Below, piece by piece: positions 50,341 through 59,560 of a DNA stretch of 64,000 nucleotides (its first letter is position 1; the number at the start of each line of letters is the position of its first letter). The position numbers were made by a program, and so were the translations under genes. Below the pieces are notes generated by a model, which made no database searches, was not told where the DNA came from, and worked only from the letters and a program-made list of their open reading frames with translations. Source of the stretch: Streptomyces mayonensis (GTDB lineage Bacteria; Actinomycetota; Actinomycetes; Streptomycetales; Streptomycetaceae). The stretch is from contig NZ_JACBYP010000013.1 of the NCBI RefSeq assembly GCF_018982965.1, forward strand, positions 49,048 through 113,047, in the 5' to 3' direction.

Positions 50341-52758
50341 TCAGGCGGTGAGGTCGGTCTCCAGCACCCGCCGGAACACGGGCTCCCCGTCGTCCCCGGC
50401 GAGCAGATACGCCTGGGCCTCGCCGACGTGGAAGTACATGCCGTGCAGCTCCAGCCGGTCGGCCCCGTCCGCGGCCGCCAGTGCCCGGGCCACCGACTCG
50501 TGGGCCCGCAGATGCTCCAGCTGCTGGACGACGTTGGCCAGGCAGAGCCGCTCGGCGGTGTCGGCGTGGCCTCGTCCGGCCAGCCGGGGCCCACCGGTAC
50601 CGTCCTCCGCCCCGGGGACGCGCTCCAGGCTCGGCAGCCCGTGCCGCAGCCAGCGCTTGAGCGGGGTCTGCACACCGCCGGGCTCGGCGCTGAGCAGGGC
50701 CTGCATGGCTCCGCAGCCGGAGTGCCCGCACACGGTGATGGACCGCACCTTCAGCACGTCCACCGCGTACTCGATGGCGGCGGCCACGGAGTCGTCGCCG
50801 CTCTCCTCGCCGGGCAGCGGCACGAAGTTGCCCACATTGCGCACGACGAAGAGGTCGCCGGGGCCGCTGGAGGTGATCATCGACGTGACCACGCGGGAGT
50901 CGGCGCAGGTCAGGAAGAGCTGGGAGGGTTGCTGCCCCTCCCGTGCCAGCCGGGCCAGCTCGCCGCGCACGTGCGGGGCGGTGTTGCGCTGGAAGGCGCT
51001 GATGCCGCGCGCCAGATCGGTGGGGCTGGTCCCGGAGGTCCCTGCGGCCCCGGGGGAGCCGCCGGTGCTGCTGGTGGCTCCGGCCCCGGTGCCGTCGGCC
51101 CGGTGCGGCGAGTCGGTGTCGGGCGGGGGCGCGGCCGATGGGCGTGCGCACTGGTGGTTGCGCCAGGCCGTCCAGGGGCGGCAGCGGCAGCCGTCGCCCT
51201 CGGCCGGCTCGGAGATACGGGTGCCGGGGCGGCGACCGGTGATGTCGACGGATCCGCCCTGCGCGGTGTGTGTCTTCTGCCAGTCCTGCAGCGTCTCGTA
51301 CGCCGCGTGGTCCATGAACGACCCGTCCAATTCCACGACCGCGTCCGCCCCGTGCGGCACCTGGTGCAGGACGCGGCTGAGCCGTGGCACGGCGAGGAAG
51401 GTCAACTGGCCGCGCACGTGCACGTGGTGGACGCCGTCGGTCTCGTCGTGGGTGATCCGGGTCCGGGTCAGGCGGTGCAGGGCGACGCCGACGGCGACCG
51501 CGATGCCGAGGGCCACGCCCTCCAGGACGCCGAAGAAGACCACACCGCCGGTGGTGACGGCGTAGACCAGCACCTCGCGGTGGCGGGTCACCGTACGGAT
51601 GTGGTTCAGCGAGACCATCTTGAGGCCGACGGCCATGACCAGGGCGGCGAGTGAGGCGAGCGGGATCAGCTCCAGGGCTGGGACCAGGAGCAGGGCGGCG
51701 ACGACGACCAGACCGCCGTGCAGCATCGTGGAGTTGCGGCTGACGGCGCCGGCCGCCACGTTGGCCGAACTGCGCACGGCCACTCCGGCGATGGGCAGCC
51801 CGCCGAGCGATCCGGAGACGATGTTGGCGGCGCCCTGCCCGAGCAGTTCGCGGTCGAGGTCGGAGCGCTGGACGCGGCCGGTCAGGCCGGGACGGGCGGC
51901 GACCAGCTTGTCCACGGCGACGGCGCCCAGCAGGGACTGCACGCTGCACACCAGCGTGGTGGTGAGGACGGCGGCCACCAGGCCGAGCACGGGCCCGTCG
52001 GGCAGTGCTGCCAGGGCGTGGCTGCTCCACGAGGGCAGGTCCACCTTGGGCAGGCGCAGCCCCGCGAAGGCGGCGAGGGCGGTGGCGGCGGCGACGGCGA
52101 TCAGCGCGGCGGGCAGTTTGCCCAGCAGTCTCCCGACCCGGCCCGGCACGCGCGGCCAGAGCGTCAGCAGGGTCAGGGTCAGCACGCTCACCGCGACGTC
52201 GGCGGGGTGCAGGTTCGCCAGCTGGGCGGGGAGGGCGACCAGGTTGTCCGGCACCGCACTCTGCGGGGTGCCGCCGAGGACGATGTGCAGCTGGGCGACG
52301 GCGATGGTGACACCGATGCCGGCGAGCATGCCGTGCACGATGGCGGGGCTGACGGCAAGCGCGGAGCGCGCCACGCGCAGGCAGCCCAGGCCGAGTTGGG
52401 CGAGCCCGGCGAGAACGGTGATGGCGCAGGTCGTACGCCATCCGTACTGCTGGATGAGGTCGGCGGTGACCACGGTGAGTCCGGCGGCCGGGCCGCTGAC
52501 CTGGAGCGGGCAGCCGCCGATCCACCCGGCGACGATCCCGCCCACCGCGGCTGCGACGAGACCGGCCTGGAGGGGCGCTCCGGTGGCGAGGGCGATGCCC
52601 AGGGAGAGGGGGAGGGCGATCAGGAAGACCGCGATCGAGGCGGACACGTCGGCGCCCGCGATACGGAAGCGCCGGGGGCCACCGGGCGGCGGACTGTGGG
52701 GTGGGTGGACGTGCTTGGTCCGGGCCGAATCGGCGCGGGCGGGGACGCAGGCTGACAT
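50341..52758 (-). CDS. SulP-family transporter fused to beta-carbonic anhydrase
   Basis: 805 residues in three parts. Residues about 30-425 are a SulP transporter with 10-12 membrane segments (FLIALPLSLGIALATGAPLQAG onwards). Residues about 440-510 are a STAS-like domain (VHVRGQLTFLAVPRL). From about 590 a beta-carbonic anhydrase has CADSR and CGHSGCGAM zinc motifs, with a Pro/Ser-rich linker before it. The architecture suggests Na+/HCO3- uptake coupled to CO2/HCO3- interconversion. ATG 52758. It is preceded by a tandem 18-bp repeat that could be an operator. Confidence 0.9.
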   Translation of the reverse strand: MSACVPARADSARTKHVHPPHSPPPGGPRRFRIAGADVSASIAVFLIALPLSLGIALATGAPLQAGLVAAAVGGIVAGWIGGCPLQVSGPAAGLTVVTADLIQQYGWRTTCAITVLAGLAQLGLGCLRVARSALAVSPAIVHGMLAGIGVTIAVAQLHIVLGGTPQSAVPDNLVALPAQLANLHPADVAVSVLTLTLLTLWPRVPGRVGRLLGKLPAALIAVAAATALAAFAGLRLPKVDLPSWSSHALAALPDGPVLGLVAAVLTTTLVCSVQSLLGAVAVDKLVAARPGLTGRVQRSDLDRELLGQGAANIVSGSLGGLPIAGVAVRSSANVAAGAVSRNSTMLHGGLVVVAALLLVPALELIPLASLAALVMAVGLKMVSLNHIRTVTRHREVLVYAVTTGGVVFFGVLEGVALGIAVAVGVALHRLTRTRITHDETDGVHHVHVRGQLTFLAVPRLSRVLHQVPHGADAVVELDGSFMDHAAYETLQDWQKTHTAQGGSVDITGRRPGTRISEPAEGDGCRCRPWTAWRNHQCARPSAAPPPDTDSPHRADGTGAGATSSTGGSPGAAGTSGTSPTDLARGISAFQRNTAPHVRGELARLAREGQQPSQLFLTCADSRVVTSMITSSGPGDLFVVRNVGNFVPLPGEESGDDSVAAAIEYAVDVLKVRSITVCGHSGCGAMQALLSAEPGGVQTPLKRWLRHGLPSLERVPGAEDGTGGPRLAGRGHADTAERLCLANVVQQLEHLRAHESVARALAAADGADRLELHGMYFHVGEAQAYLLAGDDGEPVFRRVLETDLTA

Positions 52759-52772
52759 GGGTCCGTCTCCTA

Positions 52773-52808
52773 GAACTCTGATTGCGCTCGGAACTCTGGT
52801 TGCGCTCG
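52773..52808 (-). promoter_or_regulatory. Tandem 18-bp repeat before the SulP-CA gene
   Basis: GAACTCTGATTGCGCTCG and GAACTCTGGTTGCGCTCG stand head to tail, one base different, 15 bp upstream of the ATG at 52758. The AT-rich run 52810-52870 beyond it is likely promoter DNA. Direct-repeat spacing of 18 bp would suit a dimeric regulator binding twice on one DNA face; no regulator is identified. Confidence 0.6.
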
Positions 52809-53048
52809 GTGATCAGAGATTGCTCTCAGTAAATAGAGAGTAATTCAGAGTAAAGAAGAGGCATAGACTTTTCGCGCGAATGGAGTAACGCTCCGCGTGT
52901 TCGGGTGAACGAAGCATTTCATCGGCTTGTCGTACTAATTCCTTCTTCTTTTCGTGTCACTTTGACGGCGCTGACGGCACGTTCCGGCTCAGCACCCGAC
53001 ATCGCCACGTCGGCGTTTGGCCCGAGAGAAGGAAGAAGGTGGGCGGAC

Positions 53049-54344
53049 ATGGCCGCCACCCGCACAACGACCCCCCGCAGGACGGCCGCGCGCGCCGTGG
53101 TCGCCGTGGTCTGCGCCGCGTCGCTCGCCGGTTGTGCGACCGACAGCGGCACGGGCACCGGCGAAGGGACGCACGGCCCGCAGAAAGAGAAGGGGGAAGC
53201 GGCGCCGGCACCCAAGAACGCGGTCCGGCTGATCGGTGACGGTTCCACCGCGTACACCGGGGCCCAGCCGCACCTGCCCCGGGCCGAGCGGCTCAAGCCC
53301 GGCGAGAAGCCTCCGCAGTTCGTGGTGTTCTCGTGGGACGGCGCGGGAGAGGACAGTCAGAAACTGTTCTCCCACTTCCGCGAAGTGGCCAAGGAGAACA
53401 ACGCCACGATGACGTACTTCCTCAGCGGCGTGTACATGCTGCCGAAGGAGAAGCGGGACCTGTACAAACCGCCCCAGCACTCTCCGGGACGCTCCGACAT
53501 CGGCTTCAACGACGAGCAGGGCATCACCGACACCGTCAAACAGCTGCGCCAGGCGTGGCTGGAGGGCAACGAGATCGGCACCCACTTCAACGGCCACTTC
53601 TGCGGTGCCGGCGGCGGTGTGGGCGAGTGGTCCGTCGAGGAGTGGAAGGAGGAGATCAGCCAGGCCAAGCAGTTCGTGAAGACCTGGAAGACCAACACCG
53701 GGCTGAAGAACGCGGCACCCCTGCCCTTCGACTACGACAAGGAGCTGATCGGAGCCCGCACCCCGTGCCTCGAAGGCCAGAAGAACTTCGTCAAGGCCGC
53801 GAGCGAGATGGGCTTCCGCTACGACAGCAGCGGCGTGAACAACCAGGTCTGGCCCTCGAAGAAGGAGGGCATGTGGGACCTGTCCATGCAGCTCGTGCCG
53901 TTCCCCGGGCACTCCTACGAGCAGCTCACCATGGACTACAACTACATGGTCAACCAGTCCGGCACCGCCACCCAGGGGGACCCCGGCAAGCGGGAGTTCT
54001 GGGGCGACCAGATGCGTGACAGTCTGCTGAAGGGCTTCCAGCGGGCCTACGACGGCAACCGCGCGCCCCTGATCATCGGCAACCACTTCGAGTCGTGGAA
54101 CGGCGGCACCTACATGCGCGCCGTCGAGGAGGTCGTCGAGACGGTCTGCAACAAGAAGGAGGTGCGCTGCGTCTCCTTCCGGCAACTCGCCGACTGGCTG
54201 GACGCCCAGGACCCGAAGGTCCTGAAGCAACTGCGCACGCTCGGCGTCGGCGAGGCCCCCGAGAAGGGCTGGAACTCCTTCCTGTCGGCCGCACCCGCCC
54301 CCGCGCCCAAGGGAGTGCCCGGGGCGCCGGCCGACAAGAAGTAG
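53049..54344 (+). CDS. Polysaccharide deacetylase-like lipoprotein
   Basis: 431 residues from ATG 53049 with a lipoprotein signal: Arg-rich start, hydrophobic core and lipobox SLAGC (Cys at about 28). The body has a deacetylase-like (NodB/CE4-type) pattern: FSWDGAGED in place of the TFDDG start, GNEIGTHFNGHFC (HXXXH-like) and a late NHFES. It may modify cell-surface polysaccharides, but two motifs deviate, so activity is not certain. The frame is open from 52905 but lacks an RBS. Single gene. Confidence 0.75.
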   Translation: MAATRTTTPRRTAARAVVAVVCAASLAGCATDSGTGTGEGTHGPQKEKGEAAPAPKNAVRLIGDGSTAYTGAQPHLPRAERLKPGEKPPQFVVFSWDGAGEDSQKLFSHFREVAKENNATMTYFLSGVYMLPKEKRDLYKPPQHSPGRSDIGFNDEQGITDTVKQLRQAWLEGNEIGTHFNGHFCGAGGGVGEWSVEEWKEEISQAKQFVKTWKTNTGLKNAAPLPFDYDKELIGARTPCLEGQKNFVKAASEMGFRYDSSGVNNQVWPSKKEGMWDLSMQLVPFPGHSYEQLTMDYNYMVNQSGTATQGDPGKREFWGDQMRDSLLKGFQRAYDGNRAPLIIGNHFESWNGGTYMRAVEEVVETVCNKKEVRCVSFRQLADWLDAQDPKVLKQLRTLGVGEAPEKGWNSFLSAAPAPAPKGVPGAPADKK

Positions 54345-54431
54345 GGCCGGCCGTTCCAAAGAGGGGATCAGGGTGACCCCCTGGTGACCCCGGAGAGGTC
54401 TCAGGGGAAGCCAAGGTGGCCCCGGGACCGG

Positions 54432-55412
54432 TCACGCAGGGGCGGCGGCCTCCTCACCGAGGACAAAACCGGGGTCGACCTGCGCCGCCAGGTCGGCCCC
54501 GGTGCGCTCGTTGCCCCAGCTCTGGGCGTTCTTGAGGTGGAAGTGGACCATCTGCCGCGTGTAGCGCCGCCAGTCCCGCAGCGCGTAGGTCCCGTCGACG
54601 GCCGTGTGCAGGATGCGCAGCGCGCGGGCGTTGACGTCCTCCAGGAGCTCGAACCGGGACGGGCGCCCCTTCTCCATGGCGCGCACCCAGTCCGAGTGCC
54701 CGACGGTGACCAGCAGGTCCTCACCGACCTGCTCGTGCAGGAAGTCGAGGTCGTCCTGGCCCTGGACCTTGTTGCCGACGACCTTCAGTGCGACGCCGAA
54801 GTCGCGGGCGTACTCCTTGTACTGGCGGTAGACCGAGACTCCCTTCCTGGTCGGCTCGGCCACGAGGACGGTGAGGTCGAAGCGGGTGAACATGCCCGAG
54901 GCGAACGAGTCCGACCCCGCGGTCATGTCCACCACGACGTACTCGTCGGGTCCGTCCACCAGGTGGTTGAGGCACAGCTCCACCGCGCCCGTCTTGGAGT
55001 GGTAGCAGGCGACGCCCAGGTCGGCGTCGGTGAAGGGGCCGGTGACCATCAAACGGACGGTCCCGCCGTCGAGTTCCACCGGGCGTGCGCAGGCGGCGTA
55101 GATGGGATTGTCCTCGCACACCCGCAGCAGGCGCGAGCCCTCGCCGGGCGGGGTCGTCTTGATCATCGTCTGGGCGGAGGGAACACGCGGGTTGGTGCCG
55201 CGCAGATGGTCCTTGATCAGCCCGAGGTGCTCACCCAGCGCGGGCAGCCCGGCCGCCTCCGCCTCGTCGAGCCCCAGTGCGGCGCCCAGGTGCTGGTTGA
55301 TGTCGGCGTCGATGGCGACGACGGGCGCGCCGGTGGCGGCGAGATGGCGGACGAACAGGGAGGACAGGGTGGTCTTGCCGCTGCCGCCCTTCCCGACGAA
55401 AGCAATTTTCAT
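54432..55412 (-). CDS. CooC/ParA-like ATPase
   Basis: 326 residues from ATG 55412 (MKIAFVGKGGSGKTTL). Deviant Walker A GKGGSGKTT at 7-15 with the signature Lys, IDADINQHLG as the switch I/ADIN motif, and VVVDMTAGSDSF as Walker B. This is the CooC subgroup of MinD/ParA ATPases, used in metal-centre maturation elsewhere. Its partner in Streptomyces is unknown. It is convergent with the lipoprotein and divergent from the Fic-like gene. Confidence 0.85.
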   Translation of the reverse strand: MKIAFVGKGGSGKTTLSSLFVRHLAATGAPVVAIDADINQHLGAALGLDEAEAAGLPALGEHLGLIKDHLRGTNPRVPSAQTMIKTTPPGEGSRLLRVCEDNPIYAACARPVELDGGTVRLMVTGPFTDADLGVACYHSKTGAVELCLNHLVDGPDEYVVVDMTAGSDSFASGMFTRFDLTVLVAEPTRKGVSVYRQYKEYARDFGVALKVVGNKVQGQDDLDFLHEQVGEDLLVTVGHSDWVRAMEKGRPSRFELLEDVNARALRILHTAVDGTYALRDWRRYTRQMVHFHLKNAQSWGNERTGADLAAQVDPGFVLGEEAAAPA

Positions 55413-55523
55413 GTTCACCAAGCGTAGTGTCGTGGTAGCTGTAGGTGGCAGCGGAGTCCGGTGATACGTGAAGAAGACCACTCAATCGTGGGGCGCGCCG
55501 CCCGGGTGCGTAGGGTCTTACTC

Positions 55524-56348
55524 ATGAGTACGACAGGCGCGACCGCCGATCCGCTCGCGGCCCTGGGCGCCCTGCCCGGCGTGGCCGAGTCCGTGGAGTC
55601 CGTACGCAAGGCCGTGGACCGGGTCTACGGCCACCGGATCATGCGGCGCCGCAGCAACGAGATCACCTCCGAGGCGGCGCTGCGCGGTGCCCGGGGGTCG
55701 GCGGCGCTGTCCGGGGCGGACTGGGCCCTGGAGGAGGTGCGCCGGCGCACCGACTTCAGCGGCGACGACGAGGCCCGCGCGGTGGGCGCCGCGCTGCGGC
55801 TGACGGCCGAGGCGGGGCAACTGCTGTCCGTGTGGCGGCAGTCGCCGCTGCGGGTGCTGGCCCGGCTGCATCTCGTGGCGGCCGCCGACAAGGCCGACGA
55901 GGTGGGACGGCCCCGCCAGGCGGGCGAGCCGGTCGACGAACCGCTCCTCGCGCTGCCCCTGCCCGAGGCCGCGGAGGCGCACGGCCGGCTGGACGGTCTG
56001 GCCGCGCTGCTCATGGCGGGCGGTTCCGCGCCGGCGCTGGTGACGGCCGCCGTCGTGCACGGCGAGCTCCTGGCGCTGCGCCCCTTCACCTCCCACAACG
56101 GCCTGGTCGCGCGCGCGGCGGAGCGCATCGTCCTGGTCGGCAGCGGTCTGGACCCCAAGTCGGTCTGCCCGGCCGAGGTCGGCTACGCCGAACTGGGCCC
56201 GGCCGCCTACCTCGAGGCACTCGACGGCTACGCCTCCGGAACCCCGGAGGGCATGGCGGCCTGGATCGCCCACTGCGGCAGCGCGGTGACACTCGGCGCC
56301 CGCGAGTCCACGGCGGTCTGCGAGGCGCTCCAGCGCGGGGCGGCGTAG
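55524..56348 (+). CDS. Fic-like protein with degenerate active site
   Basis: 274 residues. An inhibitory-helix-like N-terminus (RRRSNEITSEAALRGARGSAALSG) and a Fic core are visible, but the catalytic loop reads LRPFTSHNGLVAR at about 187-199, where canonical Fic has HPFXXGNGRXXR. The catalytic His is Arg and the D/E-G-N-G-R loop is altered, so AMP-transferase activity is unlikely or altered. Counterpart of M. tuberculosis Rv3662c by position. ATG 55524. Function unknown. Confidence 0.7.
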   Translation: MSTTGATADPLAALGALPGVAESVESVRKAVDRVYGHRIMRRRSNEITSEAALRGARGSAALSGADWALEEVRRRTDFSGDDEARAVGAALRLTAEAGQLLSVWRQSPLRVLARLHLVAAADKADEVGRPRQAGEPVDEPLLALPLPEAAEAHGRLDGLAALLMAGGSAPALVTAAVVHGELLALRPFTSHNGLVARAAERIVLVGSGLDPKSVCPAEVGYAELGPAAYLEALDGYASGTPEGMAAWIAHCGSAVTLGARESTAVCEALQRGAA

Positions 56349-56796
56349 CGGGGCGGCGCAGGCGAACAGCACGCGCGCGGGGCCCCGGACACGCGTCAGG
56401 ACGACAGAGGTGCGGCGGTACGAGCACTCGTACCGCCGCTGGCATGTCCACCGGGTTACCAGGCGTCCTCGGTATGTCGCCCATCAGGTCGGGAACTTCG
56501 CCCGTCACCTGGTGCGGCTGGCCCGTAATCGACGGGTCGACGTCGCGTGGGTGCCCGGTGTCCATGCTCGGTCCGTGGGGCCAAATGCGTGTTAAAGGTG
56601 ATCCTTTCGGATGTCCTCGGTCTCGCGGGCCGTTGTCTCCTTTGTACTCCTGGCCCGGGGCAAGCGGAAGTGCCGACCGCAGTTCTTTGCTTTCGCACTC
56701 GTACGCGGGTGGTGAGGCAGGGGCGATGAGGCTCGGGCGTGGGGAAGGCGCAGGTGCACGCGGTGCCGTGTGTGCAGACGGCCGGTCGGGGCCGGT
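56349..56796. other. Gene-free spacer between convergent genes
   Basis: 448 bp with no supported gene. It contains the terminator hairpin at 56413-56438. The remainder has no other clear structure. Confidence 0.4.
56413..56438. terminator. Bidirectional terminator
   Basis: An 11-bp perfect stem CGGCGGTACGA/TCGTACCGCCG with a 4-base loop, 65 bp past the Fic-like stop. The convergent HAD gene could use it too. Confidence 0.75.
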
Positions 56797-57657
56797 TCAG
56801 GCCGCCGTGGCCGACCGCCGCCGGCTCGCGTACCAGACGAGGCCGGCGGTGGCCGCCGCCGCACCGACCGCGGCGGCGGCGACCAGTGCCGGGCGCGGTG
56901 GTACGGAGAGTCCGCGGATCCGCCGCTTGAGCCGTACCGGCCGGTGGAAGTCGAGAATCGGCCACTCGCGCGCGAGAGCCTCCCGGCGCAGCGCCCGGTC
57001 CGGGTTCACCGCGTGGGGGTGGCCGACCGCCTCCAGCATGGGCAGGTCGGTCGCCGAGTCGCTGTAGGCGTAGCAGCGTGAGAGGTCGTACCCCTCGGAC
57101 GCGGCCAGCTCCCGGACGGCTTCCGCTTTCGTCGGGCCGTACGCGTAGTACTCCACCTCCCCGGTGAAACACCCGTCGTCGCCCACGATCATGCGGGTCG
57201 CGACCACCCGGTCCGCCCCCAGCAGCTCGCCGATCGGCTCGACGACCTCGGCGCCCGACGTGGAGACGATCACGACGTCGCGGCCCGCCGTGTGGTGCTC
57301 CTCGATCAGGGAGGCGGCCTCGTCGTAGATGATCGGGTCGATGAGGTCGTGCAGCGTCTCGGCGACCAGTTCCTTGACCAGTTGGACGTTCCAGCCGCGG
57401 CACAGCGCGGACAGGTACTCGCGCATCCGCTCCATCTGGTCGTGGTCGGCCCCACCGGCGAGGAAGACGAACTGGGCATATGCGGTACGCAACACAGCCC
57501 TGCGGTTGATCAGTCCGCCTTGGTAGAACGACTTGCTGAACGTGAGCGTGCTCGACTTCGCAATGACCGTCTTGTCCAGGTCGAAGAAGGCCGCTGTGCG
57601 AGGCATGGAGTGGGGCACGGAGTGGTGCAAGGAGCGGTTTTCCACGCCCCCGAGCAT
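56797..57657 (-). CDS. SerB-like HAD phosphatase (Rv3661 type)
   Basis: 286 residues. HAD motif I is AAFFDLDKTVI, motif II Ser/Thr in VIVSTSGAEV, and motif IV SDSATDLPML. The C-terminus carries a membrane-like helix (PALVAAAAVGAAAATAGLVW). It resembles Rv3661 of M. tuberculosis closely from memory, annotated as related to an inhibitor of morphological differentiation. It probably dephosphorylates a small substrate at the membrane. ATG 57657; M18 is an alternative start. Divergent from ssd, with the 6C RNA between. Confidence 0.88.
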   Translation of the reverse strand: MLGGVENRSLHHSVPHSMPRTAAFFDLDKTVIAKSSTLTFSKSFYQGGLINRRAVLRTAYAQFVFLAGGADHDQMERMREYLSALCRGWNVQLVKELVAETLHDLIDPIIYDEAASLIEEHHTAGRDVVIVSTSGAEVVEPIGELLGADRVVATRMIVGDDGCFTGEVEYYAYGPTKAEAVRELAASEGYDLSRCYAYSDSATDLPMLEAVGHPHAVNPDRALRREALAREWPILDFHRPVRLKRRIRGLSVPPRPALVAAAAVGAAAATAGLVWYASRRRSATAA

Positions 57658-58383
57658 AGGCGCAGCCCATTCGGCGTAAGGTGTGGCGCGTGGGTTTGCC
57701 TGAGAGGGCTCTCGGGTACACCATGGAAGTCACGGATCGTTCGCGACCGTGCTAACCCGGTCCGACTCCTCCCCCCCCGAGTCGGCCGTGGAGACGACCC
57801 CCGCTCTCCCCCCCGGCGGGGGTCGTCGCATGTCCGGGTGGGTTTTCTGGTTCCGGTCGTGATCAGGTTCCGTGCCGTGCCGGTGCGGGACCGGCGGGCT
57901 GTCGCCGCGCCATCTGTCGCACAGAGTAGTCAAATTGTCGCTCTCGGCCTGCGGTGAAAACCGGCCCGTGGGCCCCCAGAAGCCGCCCCGAAGCCGCCCC
58001 GGGAGTCGCCCCGGAGCCGCCCCGGAGTCCCACTGAAGGCTGACCTGAGACCGTTCTGGCGCTGTTCTGTCCACTGCTTTGCGGGCCGCTCCGCGGACAG
58101 TTCCGCGAGCGTCGTACACAGGCATGGAACGGGGTGGACGTGAGTCACCGGTATGGGTGACGGCGATTTTCACAACCACCAAAGTGTCCACAGTTTTGGA
58201 CCAAGATCCACACGATTTCCCGGACCGCTGCACCGTGATTCCCATGCGCCCGGGCCGCGCCGAGTCGACGGCCGGATCTGTTCGCCGGGCGCGCGTTGTC
58301 GGCACGGCCGCGAACCCGCGGCGAAACGGCCGCGAACCTCCGGCGAAACGGCCGCGGATTCGCGGCGAACGGGGAAGTGAAGC
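57658..58383 (+). other. Divergent HAD/ssd intergenic region
   Basis: 726 bp without a protein gene. It holds the 6C RNA (57745-57830) and, near ssd, short repeats (GCCGCCCCG units at 57970-58025; GCGAAACGGCCGCG-like units at 58315-58375). The ssd promoter lies here. Confidence 0.5.
57745..57830 (+). ncRNA. 6C small RNA
   Basis: Two successive hairpins with cytosine-rich loops: CCGACTC/GAGTCGG (57762-57785) with a loop of eight Cs, and GACGACCCCCGC/GCGGGGGTCGTC (57793-57827) with a loop holding seven Cs. This is the actinobacterial 6C RNA motif. It lies between the SerB-like and ssd genes, where the 6C RNA is found in both Streptomyces and mycobacteria (B11). A GGGTTTTC run follows the second hairpin and may end transcription. 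The exact 5' end is not defined. Confidence 0.8.
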
Positions 58384-59556
58384 ATGTCCGAAACCATCAC
58401 CCACGATCCGCCGGCCGCCCCCGGAGGGCACCAGAGCGGACCTCTGATCATCACGGAGGACACCGAACTCCTCGACGACTTGTTGCGCCTGTGCGCAGCC
58501 GCAGGCGCAACACCGGAGGTGCACCACTCCGTGCCCGGGGCGATCGGGCACCGGGCCGGGGCGACCGGGCCTCCCGCCCCTCGTCTCCCGGCGACGTCCG
58601 CGCCGCGGGGCGGCTGGGACGCCGCGCCGCTCGTCCTCGTCGGAGACGACGCCGCGCGCCGCCTGCGGGGCGGCGCCCTGAGGAGACGAGGAGTGGTCCT
58701 CGTGGGCCGCGACCAGGACGACTCCGGCATCTGGCAGCGCGCCGTCGAGATCGGCGCCGACCACGTACTGATGCTCCCCGACGGCGAGCAGTGGCTGGTC
58801 GACCGCATCGCCGACGTCACCGAGGGTGTGGGCCGCCCGGCTCTCACCGTGGGTGTCATCGGCGGCCGGGGCGGGGCCGGAGCCTCCACCCTGGCGTGCG
58901 CGCTGGCCGTCACCTCCGCACGGGAGGGGATGCGCAGCCTGCTGGTCGACGCGGATCCGCTGGGCGGCGGTCTCGACGTGCTCCTGGGCGGCGAGACCGC
59001 CGACGGACTCAGGTGGCCGGCGTTCGCCGCCTCCCGCGGGCGGGTCGGCGGCGGCGCCCTGGAGGAGTCGCTGCCCGAGCTCCATTCGCTGCGCGTGCTC
59101 AGCTGGGACCGGAGCGACTGCGTCGCCGTGCCGCCACCTGCCGTCCGCGCGGTGCTCGCGGCAGCCCGGCGCAGGGGCGGCACGGTCGTGGTCGACCTGC
59201 CGCGCCGGATCGACGACGGAGTGGCCGAGGTACTCGCACAACTCGACGTCGGTCTCCTGGTCGTCCCCGCCGAACTGCGGGCCGTCGCGGCGGCGGGCCG
59301 GGTGGCCACGGCGGTCGGCATGGTCCTGCGCGACCTCCGAGCAGTGGTGCGGGGACCCTACGCCTCAGGGCTCGACGACCGGGAAGTGGCCGGGCTGCTC
59401 GGGTTGCCCCTGGCCGGTGAGGTGCCGGTCGAGTCCGGGCTTCTGCGCGCCACGGAGAACAGGCGTCCGCCGGGCACGTCGGCGCGCGGTCCGTTGGCGC
59501 GCTTCTGCCGGGAGTTCTGGGATCGGGCGCTGGTCGAGACGGACAGGACGGTGTGA
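58384..59556 (+). CDS. ssd: Septum site-determining protein Ssd (CpaE/TadZ-like)
   Basis: 390 residues. N-terminal receiver-like region (to about 140), then a MinD/ParA-type ATPase with GGRGGAGASTL as a deviant Walker A, LVDADPLGGGLDV and VVVDLPRRIDD. The family is MinD/Ssd-like and, next to Tad genes, equivalent to CpaE/TadZ, which localises the secretion apparatus. Counterpart Rv3660c affects septum formation in mycobacteria. ATG 58384 follows GGGGAAGTGA. tadA starts four bases after the stop. Confidence 0.88.
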   Translation: MSETITHDPPAAPGGHQSGPLIITEDTELLDDLLRLCAAAGATPEVHHSVPGAIGHRAGATGPPAPRLPATSAPRGGWDAAPLVLVGDDAARRLRGGALRRRGVVLVGRDQDDSGIWQRAVEIGADHVLMLPDGEQWLVDRIADVTEGVGRPALTVGVIGGRGGAGASTLACALAVTSAREGMRSLLVDADPLGGGLDVLLGGETADGLRWPAFAASRGRVGGGALEESLPELHSLRVLSWDRSDCVAVPPPAVRAVLAAARRRGGTVVVDLPRRIDDGVAEVLAQLDVGLLVVPAELRAVAAAGRVATAVGMVLRDLRAVVRGPYASGLDDREVAGLLGLPLAGEVPVESGLLRATENRRPPGTSARGPLARFCREFWDRALVETDRTV

Positions 59557-59560
59557 GGCG

